Source: CBDCCT01 sp965214995
GTDB lineage: Bacteria > Deinococcota > Deinococci > Deinococcales > Trueperaceae
Direction: 5' to 3'
DNA length: 64,000 nucleotides
NCBI GenBank assembly: GCA_965214995.1
Contig: CBDCCT010000002.1
Coordinates: 1-64,000 of the forward strand
Shown: one piece after another, positions 1-12,090 of the stretch
Layout: the number at the start of each line of letters is the position of its first letter
Numbering within the stretch: position 1 is the first letter of the stretch
Program-made: the position numbers and the translations under genes
The notes under the pieces: model-generated
The model's input: only the letters and a program-made list of their open reading frames with translations
Told to the model about the DNA's origin: nothing
Database searches by the model: none

Positions 1-1127
1 TTATAAAGGGAGGGTCTAAGCTGCTAAGAAGTGCAGGATCACTTGTCCACCTTAGAAAGCAAGGTTCAAGAGATCAATGTTTATTCTCCGTGAAGCGGTA
101 ACAAATGTTGACGAGCGCACCTTTCCTCACATCTCTGCCGAAACTATCACGAGAATCTTAAGATTTGAAAAAGAAAAACGGTGTTTTATTGAAGAAAGTC
201 AAGCGAGCAATAAACTCCGGGTTTCGCAGAGTGAAGGACATCTTCAGAAGATAAGTAAACGTTTTAGCTCGGTTGAAAATCATCTTCTTTCTATTTAAAT
301 TCCTGGGTATCACCGTCTAATAAGCTGGGCAACGTAATGCTTCTGCCCTGTATATACATCTCTATCAACGACCCTAAAATGCTGACCATCAATCTGATAT
401 GAAATAGAAAGGTCAGACGAAAGTGTTTCAAAAAAAAAAAAGAGCAGAAGTTCTATCAATTCATCAGCGGTGTGAAAGAAATGACAGTATGTATCGTGGC
501 CATTATTGCATGTCAGGTAGCTTCATACAGAAATGTATATTTGCTGGAAAAAACAAATAAAACGTCTTGCTCCTGCGTAGTACCAATCATGCAGAGTATC
601 ATTTCTCTTTTAGTGAAGGTGAATAATGAGATATCCGAAAGGTTGAATAGTACTTTTCCCATGAAGCCAAGTTGTGCCTGGTGCTCACTGTAGTCATCCT
701 ATCTCACGTCGTCTACATAAGTTGAGCGAGTTGAGCGAGCACCCGCTCTCATCCAAGTTGGCAGACATCAGTTATATCAGCATTCCAGCTAAAACCGTCC
801 CTGTATCAGTGCTGAATCGACGTTGTAAATTGTAATCATTCTGACATGGGTAAGATGTAAAACATAATTTCAGCGTGCCCTTTAAGAGGGCTGATACTGA
901 CGCTGCAAAGACATAGTAATACCCTGACAGCACGGGTATATCTCAGTATTTTACGAGTGTCTCCGATGGTAATGAAGCATCGCAATTCTGACGAATCCTT
1001 CAACTCAACGGATACCTCACCACTATTGCTTTTCGACCAAGCAATAACTGCGCTTCTTAGATGGTCGTCATTGGGTCAAGCTAAACCTCTGATGCTTCAG
1101 ATCGTTGATCTAGTTTCCAAGTCGCAG
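1..1127. other. Left-edge non-coding stretch
   Basis: I see no convincing gene here. Two short plus-strand open frames (77-298 and 472-693) have no recognisable family, no splice partners and AT-rich composition, so I do not call them. The segment next to 1128 is the 3' flank of the minus-strand zinc-cluster regulator. Confidence 0.6.
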
Positions 1128-3587
1128 TCACGTCATAAGGTCGCTGAGCCGCATCTTGTCCATATCCAACTCTCCATGCAGAACTGCTGTTGACATTATA
1201 GGATACATGCTGCTGAAAGTCCGATAATCGCCCGCTTTCCACCGATTCGACAAAAACGCATTCAGCATGTCGATTGTCTCGGGAAAGAGAGCGCTGCGTG
1301 CCACAGCCAGCGCCCTTTCTTGAATTACCCTTAGTATTCCCTTTCCCAGCTTAAGCCTGTCGGCCATGTCCATGATGCATATCAGACTATCATGAACCAG
1401 GCCAGGTAAAGACTCTTTTTCGCGGATGAGGTCGAGAAAGGTACACACGCTAACCGTTCCAAATTGAAGAACACCAGCAGGGCCATATCGGCCATAAGCA
1501 TCACGATGTATACGAAGGATGGCAGCTATACGTTCGGCAGATGCAAGGCAGACCGCTCGAGCGCGTACCGCAAAGGCGTTTTCGGCTGGAAGTTTTATAC
1601 GGAAAGGTGTGAAAGTGACGATCAGTATGTTGTTGTAGAGCATACTGTTCACGCAAAGATCAGCTCGCAACCACGTAAGTCTCCTCTTCTATACAGTTCA
1701 CTTACTGCATACACAAGATATGAGCGGCAGCGTCGGTACTAGGTGCAAATGATGGAGGTAGGCGCGCTAACCATTCCATCATTCGTGCGTGCAGAGCTAT
1801 GGCTTTGTCCCACAGAACAACAATATCGACACCCTCAGTATTGGTGAATAACGTCTCCAGCATCTCGTTTGTCAACCTGGCCAGGTTGCAAAGTTCGGTG
1901 AAATGACGTCGGTAGTGAGCAGGAACGGGCGATCGAGTAAGCGGATAAGGAGTCCACATGACAGTTGGATCATCAAAATCTCGGTCAGCAAACGGATTCG
2001 GAGCTTCTGTTGATTTGAGAGGGGAAGGTCGTAAAAGTGCCATGTGCATGAAGCTGGTAACGTTATCAGCAAGTTCATCACCTATCTTCTATATCACCAT
2101 GAACTAGACGTACCCCGAAAACATCACCAAGCCCCAGGATACCAGGTTCCTGACCTCCTCGTGCTTGATTTCTGCAGCATCGCGTGGTTTGTGTCGGGAT
2201 CGTTGATGAAGGCCAAGTTCCTCTGCCATCGTTATAGCTTGACTGAGCATTAATTTGCTGAGCCTATCATGACCACTGGTACCATGCCTTCTCGAATTAG
2301 CATCACGACAACCTACCTTACTACAGTCATTGGATGGAGCTCACTTGTAGCATAAAAGAAAAAGCGCCTGGACGTTTGTTAAGGAAACACGACCATTTTC
2401 AGCTTCCCACAGCTTCTTCGCCTCAGCAAAGAAAAGCTCCCCCAATTCTGTATCTGGAGGATGCTCCGTAATGTGTTCGGTAATATTCCCGCCATCCTGT
2501 TCCCAGTTAGCTCAGCTTTTTGTCAACGGAAACGTCTGTTTGAGGCTGGAGTAACCACATACGCTCGCAATAGATAGTAACATATTAACAAGCAAAGGCG
2601 AACAGTATGGCGAATTTACATTTCCACTCCTCAAACCGCCAATAAAAGCATCCCGGTGTACTACAGGTGCTGTTGGTTGGTTCCAGGTGAAGTAAAGTGA
2701 TAGTAAGTGAGAGACGACATTATCGTTTTTGGTGACAGAAGTCCACGGCGCAGCGGACGTAGATACGGTGAACGGTACTTTACATAGCTCTTGCACAGTC
2801 ATCGCTTTCTTTGACCGACGCGATTCGGAACTTGTCTGTTCCCCCTCTGATATGGCGGTAGAGTCTTCTCTATCAGGACCAGCGGGAGATAGCCTGAGAC
2901 CAGGTTAAAACCAAACCATTCATATACATGATCTATACACAAATGAAACACCAAACAATTGCGGACATGGAGCGCAACTCACAATGTCCGACGCAAACTT
3001 GGTGTTAATTTACTCAAGGCCTCGCTCTTATCAACAGCAGAGGTACCCTCGAAAAAAGCTTGAAGATGTTGCATATCTTGATCCCCAATCATAAGTGGAG
3101 ACTCTTGTGTTTTCTCTACTTTCAACCCATCTTTCTGCAATGGTGAATTCGGATCGGTAGTGTTACTCTGCTTCGTAACCTTATAAATTGATTCTACGTC
3201 TGAACTCGACCTCACTTGCTGAAAAATTCGCACAGCTTCAGATTGGGGCTTGGATCGCATCAATTCAAGCAGATCGCGCATTCGCTTCACTTCTTCCACA
3301 AGAGCTTCATTCTTCCGCTTTAACGTGACGCTTCTCCGTGCGTCCGGTTCACCGTCGTAGATACAATCTGTTTCGCGTGCAACACAAGTACCGCATATTG
3401 GCCGCTTCCCGTCACATTTGCATTTCTTCTTGCGACAGGGCTCACAAGCAACCAAAATAGCTTGCCTCCTGTCTGCTTTATTGAGTAGTGCCGATTTCGG
3501 CGGCTTCGAATGATTTTCCACGGCGGCTGCCGCCGCTGCCGCCACAGAGCGAGCAGGTAGAAGCTCACGATATCGTTGCTCAGCCAT
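1128..3587 (-). CDS. Zn2Cys6 fungal-specific transcription factor
   Basis: This is a nuclear DNA-binding regulator. Exons are complement(1128-1644, 1706-2053, 2114-2287, 2345-2496, 2563-2893, 2983-3587), giving 708 aa with all phases closing. The binuclear zinc cluster is complete: Cys48-x2-Cys51-x6-Cys58-x6-Cys65-x2-Cys68-x6-Cys75, followed by a basic linker and a short probable coiled coil (about residues 87-110). An alanine run lies at residues 16-22. The middle part matches the fungal-specific transcription factor domain (PF04082): it contains LFFAEAKKLWEAENG, then VQALFLLCYK, then MAEELGLHQR. The five introns are 57-89 nt with good donors (GTATGT, GTGAGT, GTAAGT, GTACGT) and CTAAC/CTAAT-type branch sites. 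The start is the first ATG before the cluster. Target genes cannot be inferred, because no metabolic cluster adjoins it. Confidence 0.9.
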
Positions 3588-6500
3588 AGAGAGTTGGATT
3601 TACATAAAGGAGTAAACTGAGCATTGTCGCATGAACACGAATTTGGTGGGGTAGATGTAGTATTAACAAGAGTTAAATCATAGGACGGAGGAGAAAGTTG
3701 CGATTGGGGCGGAGAAGCAGGGTACAGGATATCGTTGTGATGAAATAGGTTAGGTCTTCAGCCGGGTAAAAAGTCGCGAAAGAGGATGTTGCAATCCATG
3801 TTTTATCCAGCTTTAGGGTGACCTGTCACGGCGACTGGAAAGAGGAACGGCAGCTTGCACATAAGAATGCTTGCCGATTGTTCAACCTTGCTTCAGATGT
3901 AGTTATCGTCAGAACAATCTGCTAGGAGCACCCACTTTTTCCTCGTTTGTAATTGGTTATGATGAGGTTCCGAGGGTCGATATTGAGGCGAAAGACATCT
4001 CGGATGGGATAGTCCATGTTAATCTGGGCCGGACATGTCTCCATGGTAGTGCTGGATCGGAGTGCAGATCACTGTATTCCAATGTCCCAGCTTACAGGCT
4101 GCCTATCAGAAATTTTGAACGGAGCACTCGTATCCCGCACCAAAGGCGAATTCACGTAAAGGTTGCCATACCGCAAACTTCTTACCAATGTGCTTCTCGC
4201 ATTTTATATTTTACGAATATGGATGCTGCTCCATGAAAAGCCATTTCGACGCCAGCGCTAAGTGATTTTCAAGTCTAAGATAGCCCATGTCAGTAGCTGC
4301 ATGTGAGATAGTCACACGTTGTGTAAGCAGGCTGGCAGCTAATATGCAATTCTTCAGTATGTTGCGGAAGGGAGAACGTTGTGCAAAGCCAACAGAACGG
4401 CACGGGTATATACAAGAGTTCTTCTCTTCTTGCTTTTATCAGGCCAGGTATGGAACTTCCAGAATGAGGCATTAATGGAGAAGCATGTGTTTTGCAGGAC
4501 GATCAACTTGATACACATACTTCTCTTAATGTATGTGGCGATAGTCTGAAGTGCTAGAGGATTCTGTGCTCATACTACAGACACATGAAAAGTTTCGGTC
4601 AGGCGTCATCTCTTCTAGTAGACCGGAGCTGGCTCCGTTTTTCATATCCGAAAAACCTGGAGGCGTTAATGTAGAGAAGGGCGACTGTAACCTAATCGAG
4701 CCTCATATCTCGTATTTGTCGTCTAGTTAGTGCTGGCTGAATTGCCAGATCATTTATATTGGTATTGATTGGCTGATCTTTCTCAGGTCAGGCGGAAGCC
4801 ACCAACTAATATTGAATTGTGAGACGATTAATAAGTAATAAGAAGAGTGTCCGAAGGTTTAAAAGTCAGCCTTTTCAAGATGGTGGGTTGCACGCATCCA
4901 AGGATATGCTGGTCGAATATACATACAGCACTTAACCCCCAGCTGTAGTCGTATTCCGCATCCATCAAGCTCTGCTCTATAAGCTTATTCTTGACAATAG
5001 ATAACTTGTTGACCGTAAAAGGCCAAATGATTATTTCTCTGCTTTATCTGTGGAACATGGGGTTTTTGCTTGTATGGTATTGTTTGCTGTGCATTGGTAG
5101 CATTGTGCGAGCAGTGCAAGCTCGTTAAAAAAGTCCAAGTCAGCAGAGCGAAGTACAACAAGATCTTGTCCTGCATGTTCCAGTAAAATGAAATACTTAA
5201 GATAAGAGAGGGGGGTTCGTGAGATGGAAATACCAAGTCATATGTAATGTTTACTTTTTAGAACTCCATATCTAACTCTGTATATACTATTGGATTGCAT
5301 GTCATTAGCTATACATTCATATCACTATGTGTAATGTCAAAGATTAACTTCTACTCACATAATACTTTACTGTAAGCATCCTATGAAATCGGCATCGGTT
5401 TCTAGAAGAAGGGTCCAGCTGGCAGATTTCCTGAGCATGGATTATACTATCACGCCCTCATCCTTGACAGAACCCTGTTAAAAGTAGAAATTTTCAAAAT
5501 TCTAGCACGCTGATTCGTCAATTTTCGAGGAAATAAATAAACATCTTTGCTGTATTTAAGCAAATGAATGCGCAGTTGATGTGTACGATTGCTGCGAGCA
5601 TTGTCTCAATGCATGACAAAGCACGCTAGAAACCGCCATTGTTCATTCTTGCTTATTTAGAGCGATGATTCCTAACGATTTGCAACGCACTAGAAACAAA
5701 TGGGTGTTCACCACGGAGTCACGCCAATCCCGCCATCGATTCCAGCGAGTAGGATATATTTCCGCCTGAAAGTTATATTTCAAGACCTGTTTTAGTGTAA
5801 CCCAGACTCCGGTGGGGACGGCTTTCGATTGACGCGAAGTCAGAACCACGGAATCGGCTGCAGATGAGACTACTGTTAGGGAGCGGAATTAAGTTCTTAT
5901 TTCGGCGGTAAAGTAAGTGGCGACACATAGAATCATGCCTTCATTTCATGTTAGCAGTTCTCGATGTTCGTCCAAAGAGTAGCTGCAGGCGGCTGAGCCG
6001 GCAGTCTGGCTACGAAAAGGATAGGTTGTCCTAAGTCAAGGATCATCATCGTGAAGTTTATCAATCATAAATATTTGAATGACTTGAGACCTTAAGAAAG
6101 TTTGTTCGTTGACTTATTGCTGTTGTTTAAAAATGATTTACATGTTTTGTAGGGCATAGTGCCTTCAATAAGAAATGTGACAAGAACCAAATGGTGGAGA
6201 CGGGAAAAAGTAGAATTATTTTCAGTTATAATTTGAGAATCTGTACTATTGACAAAAAAGCCATTGTGGGTATTAATAATTCTACGTTGCGATCATGTGA
6301 TGTTATTGCGCACGATGATGCTTTGTAATTACGTTGAAATTTATATCAACTTCTTTGTCGAACTATACAATGTGACAGACGAAGATCCATGTTGTTATTT
6401 TAAGAGAAATATGTATATATCGAACGAATTATCCATCTGGGGCATAACCAACTAACGCTTCCTTAATCAAGTGCTCATACTCTGCGCCGTTTGGGCTAAG
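3588..6500. other. Gene-poor intergenic stretch
   Basis: The right-hand neighbour (6501-9047, minus) ends here and the regulator at 1128-3587 starts here, so the left part is its promoter. Apart from a possible gene relic at 3922-4244, no supported gene is visible. A minus-strand open stretch at 5643-5870 has coding-like composition, but it lacks an ATG and any domain I recognise. Confidence 0.5.
3922..4244 (-). pseudogene. Possible relic of a small spliced gene
   Basis: On the minus strand two coding-like blocks can be joined by a plausible intron. The first block includes YGNLYVNSPLVRDTSAPFKI and ends before a GTAAGC donor. The second begins after GGCCCAG with INMDYPIRDVFRLNIDPRN and runs to a TAG at 3922. 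The upstream frame is closed by a stop at about 4215 with no usable ATG. A separate frame starting at the ATG at 4244 closes after 20 codons. I do not recognise the family. It may be a decayed gene, a fragment of a longer gene, or chance. Confidence 0.25.
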
Positions 6501-9047
6501 CTAGGATAAACCCTTTATCTCTTCAATGACGTTATCAATCCTCTTCTCCGGTTGATTTTTCCCTTTACCCTTCACCTTCTTCAATACATCAGCCAGACCC
6601 ATCAGTTCCCAAGCAGCACTGTTGTACTCTTTTTCCAGCGTCATCAGAGAGCCCGTCGCTATGAGTGCTCTATATAGCGCTTCTGGATCTGTCACCTGAT
6701 CGGCGGAGAGAAACCTGAGCAGGTCGTCGAGGAGAGTGAGGGGCCTATTTCCAGTATTGCTGGCACTTTCTGCGTTGTTATCCTTCATTTTCTGCAGAGA
6801 AACAGCGTAGTTGATGTACAAGGTAGCGATCGCAACGGCAAGATTCTTGTTTGCGGCCGTTTCAGGCGGAGCTTTGGTGACAAAGGGTTGAATTAGTGCA
6901 TGTACTTGCTCGAATGAGGCTTCCATCAGTTTCCGACCTTCTCCTGTATTAAACAAATTCGCAAAGGTTCGAGTAGCTAGCATGGTGTTGTTTACTGGAC
7001 TGCTCAGGTCGAAAGCGGACGGAAACGCGGAAGTGGAGGGCGAAGATGATGAGAGGTGGTGGATCAAGGTGATTTCGTCGTCTGAGGAGGTGTAGGTGAT
7101 AAGAGAGGGAGATGTTGCGGCAAGAATTCGGAGAAGATCGAGACCGGGCAGACGCTTTTCAGGCGGCCAGCGTGTAGCAATACGCAGTATCACATCAATG
7201 CCAGAGTCTGTCACGGATGCTTTGGCATCGCCTGTTGATGTTTCAGTCCCGTTCGATATGGATGATGATGATAAATTCTTTTCTAGAACTCGTACAGTGC
7301 TACTTAGTGAAGATTGATCTGAGGGGTTGAGGGCAATGTCTTTTCGGCCTTGTTCTAATAGCTGTTTATCAAGCTCTTCAATCTTTTTGAATATCGTTGC
7401 GAGATTAGCTGTAGTGATTGATAGATACTCAGTTTGTGGCAAAGACTTTGACCGTGTCGCGGAAGAACTTTGGTTTGAAGCAGATGCTATTTCATATTGA
7501 CTTTGTTGCGAGTTAGCTGGGGTGGTGCCAATACTCGCGCCCTGTGTATTCGTGACGATGAAGTTTGCTACCTGGTCCAAGTACGATACCGGTAACTCGT
7601 ATCGTCCTATAAATTTTCGGGCAACTTCGTATGGGTTCTGAGACAAATTGTATGGTAATTTCAACGGTGGTTTTCCATCTTCAATGTCAACATCGAAAAC
7701 ATAATCATAGTCGGCACCCTCGTATGTGATTTTTCGCCCACTACTCCCTGCCGCATCTACGACGGTGCCAACGTTAACCCACTGCTGAGCAGCTGCAGAC
7801 CATTGATGCGCAGAGACACTGCCGTTATCTTCGCGAATCATTTGCACCTGGCCCTCTTTCGTGCCTGACTTCTGCTGCAGGAACTCCGGTCCGGGTAACT
7901 TTTCCTTGTTAACTTGTCCTACTTGCTGCTGTGGTATGGCTGATGCTTTCACCGAATCATCAAAAGCTTTCAGGTCATCCTCGCCAGCTTGTCGCTCCTG
8001 AGCCTTTGAAAAGACCCGCACAACACGGTCGCTTGCTCCGCTAATGATATCGTCGTTTGCTGGACATACTGCGATACACCATACAGAAATTGCTGGATGG
8101 GTGATGGTTTGGATGCAGGCGTTTCCTCTCCATACCCTTAATGTCCTGTCTTCTGATGAACTGACAATGTCCCCGTTTGACAAGCAAGCTAAGGAGTAGA
8201 CGAAGCTTTCATGACCTTGAACGGTTCTGAGTAATTTACCGTCAATGGTCCAAAATTGAATTAGTGCATCATTTCCAGCAGATGCTATCTGAGCTCCCGA
8301 CTCATGGCCTTTGGGAAGCTTGCAAAGCGCCCTTACAACATCCTTTGTCTTTGCAATATTACGTATGAGTTTGCCTGTTGTGTGGAATAATCGGATGGTT
8401 TGATCTGCGCATCCTGCAAATGTCTATTAACGATGGTGATTTATTATCCAGCAACACTGGCACAACGTACCAGTCACAACATGGTCGTCATCGAAAAAGA
8501 GGACCGCCCACACACTTGCTTCATGGCCTTCTAATACCACAGAAGAGCTCCATTTGCCCACCTGCCACACCCGAGCATCTGTGTCCCAGCTTCCACTAGC
8601 TATATGTTTCCCATCACTGCTCACGTCTAGCGTACAGACGTTAGCCGCATGACCCAGCAGCAGCGCTTCTGCATTTCCTTGAAAAGAGCTGCCCGGCACG
8701 CGAGCTTCTATGATGGCTTCCTTGCCACCAGACAAGACTAGGCCATCAGGATGTTCATTAGACGGAGGAAGATATGCGACTGAGTTGATGAAGGCTGTGC
8801 CGCGTGAAAGAAGGGTTTGTTCAAAGGTAGGTGGCTTTGCTTTTATCAGTTTCCATTGCTGTACAGTTGCGTCACGGGAAGCTGAGAAGATGGTATCAGG
8901 ACTTGGAAATACAACGCTGCGAACCTATTATCGTATTTATCAGTCAGGGCACCGTCACATTTGGAATAAAAATAAAAATAGAAATCAAGATCAAAATACA
9001 TCATCACCGTGCCCTTCCAAGGATGCAGAAAGCTTATAGGTTTCCAT
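6501..9047 (-). CDS. lub1: Ubiquitin-binding WD40 protein, Doa1/Ufd3/PLAA family
   Basis: This is a Cdc48/p97 cofactor that binds ubiquitin and supports ubiquitin homeostasis and ubiquitin-dependent turnover. Exons are complement(6501-8413, 8471-8924, 9000-9047), 804 aa. The 16-codon first exon, METYKLSASLEGHGDD, joins VRSVVFPSPDTIFSASRDAT, the typical first WD40 blade. Further blades run to about residue 300 (ASGSWDTDARVW, LRTVQGHESFVYSLACLSNG, VSSSEDRTLRVW). The PFU ubiquitin-binding domain follows at about residues 350-460, with YDYVFDVDIEDG and NPYEVARKFI. The C-terminal third is the helical PUL domain that contacts Cdc48. Introns are 57 and 75 nt, and length and domain order are normal for the family. 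The name follows fission yeast lub1; DOA1/UFD3 is the budding yeast name. Confidence 0.95.
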
Positions 9048-9570
9048 TTTTAACTGTGTGATTATATGGTTTTCAAATGAATAGGGGACATCGTCACGTT
9101 TTGCTGAGAGACGTATGGAGTATCTATATTATTAATGTCCATGATAGTTATCGATAGTTGGAGTTGTGGTGGCAATCTGATTTGACAAGAGCTTGATTTA
9201 GCTAGCAAGTATCAAACCATCAAGGTGTAATACTACTAGTATTTGAAGCAATTTACAAGCTTCTATTCAAGAGTTTCCTGGGTATTAGTTGGATGCTATA
9301 ATCCGCGTGTAGAACAATAAATATCCTTTCTGCTGTGTCTTGAATTGAGATGTGATATTTATCTTCATTCGTAGTACCGAAAGAATACGTTTAAAAAGTT
9401 CTCGTTTACTCGCTACTAGAGGAGAATCGGCACTTGTACATACATTCTGAGTGCTTTTTGTACTTCTATAGAGATGTTTTACAAAAATAGACAACGTTTA
9501 CTCTCCATAACATGCCTCGTCCATTTGATAATCAACAGTATATGTATATTCAACTTTGTGTGACTAATTA

Positions 9571-10019
9571 AAGAAGAAGAGGCTGATTCTGTCCGACAAT
9601 TGCATATAGTATTTTCTCAATTACTGGCGCAAGAGGTTCACCAACGATCTTCACTTTTTCCGTCAAGCCAGCGCATACGAACAACAGTAGCTGTGCATAT
9701 TGAGGCGGGAGTAGAGCGAGCAAAGACTGGTTGATAAGGGCAGAATCCTGCAACTAGCAGATTACATTATACTGTATAAGATTCGCGGAAACGTAAGTAC
9801 TGAAGAAGGCTAGTTGATCTAATAACATTTGGCTCATTCAAATCTCCATCTAGTATTGCTCAGTTGTACTCTTAATGGTGCTCCGATGAAGCTTTAAACT
9901 TGACGATACGGCGGGAGTTTTAACTCAGAGCATAATCCACGCCAGGTCTTCTTATAGTCACCACACCTTCAAGTGCAGAGCATAACTCTCCGTCATCCTG
10001 TCTAAACTGGTACTCCATT
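9571..10019 (-). other. Unresolved possible small gene
   Basis: The minus-strand block at about 9571-9750 follows a canonical acceptor context (TAGTTGCAG). It encodes about 60 coding-like residues including ALLPPQYAQLLLFVCAGLTE and VIEKILYAIVG before a TAA stop. An upstream ATG at 10019 opens MEYQFRQDDGELCSALEGV. This could be joined in phase by a GTGACT donor, giving a peptide of about 80 aa. The donor is weak, the intron would be about 210 nt and I recognise no family, so the model is tentative. Confidence 0.28.
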
Positions 10020-10210
10020 ATGTGATTATGAACATACAACCCCATGAGAAGAGCAGAGAATTTACATTTTAGAGATTGGAGTCTGGAGTTTGGAGAAGGC
10101 AAAGGAAAAGAGAGTTTCTGCTGCAGGAAAGACTCTCAGCCAGGCGCTAGCGATGCCCGATTGGGAAAGGAGCCCAAACAGAAGCTGCCCAGCCCATTTG
10201 TAGCCCCAAG

Positions 10211-10267
10211 CTTCCCTCGTTCTCTTTCCTCCTCTTCTTCTTCTCTCACTCCAATCCTTCTCTTCCA
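10211..10267 (+). promoter_or_regulatory. Pyrimidine-rich tract upstream of hex1
   Basis: A nearly pure C/T run on the plus strand is followed by a CA-rich leader. Such CT tracts just upstream of transcription starts are typical of highly expressed filamentous-fungal genes. It sits about 250-300 nt before the upstream coding-like exon of hex1 and about 1.15 kb before the conserved hex1 ATG. The start site itself is inferred. Confidence 0.45.
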
Positions 10268-10509
10268 CACTGCAAATTCTTCAATCGTGCTGTGGACTTC
10301 TAGTCTTGTCTCATCAACAACTCTACAACATCAATCATCACTCACAGATACTCTCTAATTTGAGCAAATCATCTCATACAAGCTGGCTGCCTCAATTGAT
10401 TGTAGATCAGTCAATTAGTTCGAAGCTTAGCTCGGACTACATCTCTTTTAAAGGAGCCAAGAAGTTCTTTCTTGTCTTCCTTTCGAATTGTTCACGTAAC
10501 GGTTCGGAG

Positions 10510-11424
10510 GGCATTCAAGAGAGGACGCTGCGACTCCAGTCAATCTGGACTTTGACGCCCGCGTCCCGATCCCCTTCAGTGTCTTCCCGTCTGCCTATCG
10601 GAACGGCGACGCTGACGCAGCTGTCACTGCCGAACATACCTCTGTCAAGGTAGAAGGAGAGGCCGATTTTCAAGCTCAGGGCGTACGCGTTGGACGGGAA
10701 GATCACCGAAGCCGCTACTCCGCTTCCTCTGAAGAGCAAGAATATTCGCACGATCGTGAACACCACCGTCACCGTCCCTCGCACAGAGAAGAAGAACAGA
10801 GCCATTACAGTGAACGAGAGCATTCTCACACCACCACCCGACCGCGTGTAGACTTTGAAGCAGGAATCAACCGGGAGAGGTACGTTCTTTTCACACTTTT
10901 TTCAGCTGCTGCCAATTTACTGCAATGGCATTGTGTCTTTGATACAAAAGCCTCCTTTCTCTCAATTGGCTCACCTTCCAGCACGGATTACTTTTCGTTT
11001 ACCCGGCAACGGGCAAGACCTTTCAGATCGGTTTTTTTTTTTGTTCTTCTACATTTACTTTTTCTTAAATTTCATTCAAGTCATCCGTTCGTACTAAAAG
11101 AATGGTCACAGGTATCGAGAACCTTTCCAAAATTACGTTTCAGCCCATATCAACGTCGAAGACCGAGTTCACGACAGCCAAAACACCACCTACGAGCGAG
11201 AATATCAGACAGGTCAGATTCGTGATCACCCCAGATACACCGAATCTACCATTGACGTAGCTGAACGCGAATACCGCCAACGCACCCGACCAATCGGCAC
11301 CCGGTACACCGAATACACTCGGCAGGCCTTTGAACCGGTTGAAGGGTATAACCGTATATCTTCTCAAGCTACCGTAGACTGCAAGGACACCGAAGCAGCC
11401 TCAACACCAAACTACAAGCGAGAT
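10510..11424 (+). CDS. hex1: Upstream coding extension of hex1 (alternative N-terminus)
   Basis: An open frame from about 10510-10523 to 10879 is joined to 11112 onward by a 232-nt intron (GTACGT donor, GGTCACAG acceptor, GTACTAA branch). It runs in phase into the conserved hex1 ATG at 11425. The peptide begins around DAATPVNLDFDARVPIPFS and is then rich in His, Arg, Glu, Ser and Tyr, with repeated RYxE and REYR-like motifs, so it looks disordered. It has no in-frame ATG anywhere before 11425. A stop at 10497 closes the frame upstream, so an exon carrying an ATG must lie further 5', or initiation is non-AUG, or the stretch is a long translatable leader. Longer, alternatively spliced hex1 products are known in other fungi. 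Confidence 0.55.
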
Positions 11425-12090
11425 ATGGGCTATTACGACGAAGACGGACACTACCACTCATTCCGCCGCGGAGCCCATCGTGTAGCTGATCGCATTCTGC
11501 ACCCAATTCACGGAGGTCGTCATCACAACGACCATCATTCCCATCACGAGGAAGGAGGCAGCAGCTACGACGACACAGGCTCCTCCGGCTCCGCCAGCAT
11601 GCGCACCAGCCAGCGTGTACGCGTTGTCGAGCGTGGCCTGCCACCCAACACCATCACCATTCCGTGCCACCATGTCCGGCTCGGTGATTTGCTCATTCTG
11701 CAGGGCCGCCCGTGCCAGGTGATTCGCATCACCACCTCTTCTGCCACCGGCCAGCACCGTTATCTCGGTGTCGACCTTTTCACCAAGCAGCTGCACGAGG
11801 AGTCCTCTTTTGTCTCGCACCCGAGCCCGTCGGTCATTGTGCAGAACATGCTCGGTCCTGTCTTTAAGCAGTACCGCGTCTTGGACATTCGCAATGATGG
11901 CTGTGTTGTCGCAATGACGGAGACTGGCGACGTCAAGCATGGCTTGCCCGTGCTTGACCAGAGCAGCCTGTTTGAGAGGCTGACCGATGCGTTTGACAAT
12001 GGACGTGGCAGCGTGCGCGTGTTGGTGTTGAACGACGGGGGCGAGGAGCTCGCTGTCGACTACCGGATCGTGCATGGCTCGAGATTGTAA
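11425..12090 (+). CDS. hex1: Woronin body major protein Hex1
   Basis: Hex1 self-assembles into the hexagonal crystalline core of Woronin bodies, the peroxisome-derived organelles that plug septal pores after hyphal wounding. The 221-aa form starts MGYYDEDGHYHSF, the usual Hex1 N-terminus, followed by a His-rich spacer. The two-lobed eIF5A-like fold begins at TITIPCHHVRLGDLLILQ and includes QHRYLGVDLFTKQLHEESSF, MLGPVFKQYRVLDI and GRGSVRVLVL. The protein ends HGSRL, and the last three residues SRL are a PTS1 peroxisomal targeting signal. This part is uninterrupted by introns. The ATG at 11425 matches the family start, although an open frame continues upstream in phase through one intron (see 10510-11424). 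Confidence 0.96.
   Translation: MGYYDEDGHYHSFRRGAHRVADRILHPIHGGRHHNDHHSHHEEGGSSYDDTGSSGSASMRTSQRVRVVERGLPPNTITIPCHHVRLGDLLILQGRPCQVIRITTSSATGQHRYLGVDLFTKQLHEESSFVSHPSPSVIVQNMLGPVFKQYRVLDIRNDGCVVAMTETGDVKHGLPVLDQSSLFERLTDAFDNGRGSVRVLVLNDGGEELAVDYRIVHGSRL

Larger units (their letters stand above)
9048..10499. other. Intergenic region between lub1 and hex1, with an unresolved open frame
   Basis: The region lies between the divergently transcribed lub1 (-) and hex1 (+). It contains a pyrimidine-rich leader for hex1 and a minus-strand open frame pair described separately (9571-10019). Nothing else is supported. Confidence 0.5.

Noticed and set aside
11458..12075. Long open frame antisense to hex1
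   Set aside because: It mirrors the GC-rich, codon-biased hex1 coding strand and has no domain of its own.
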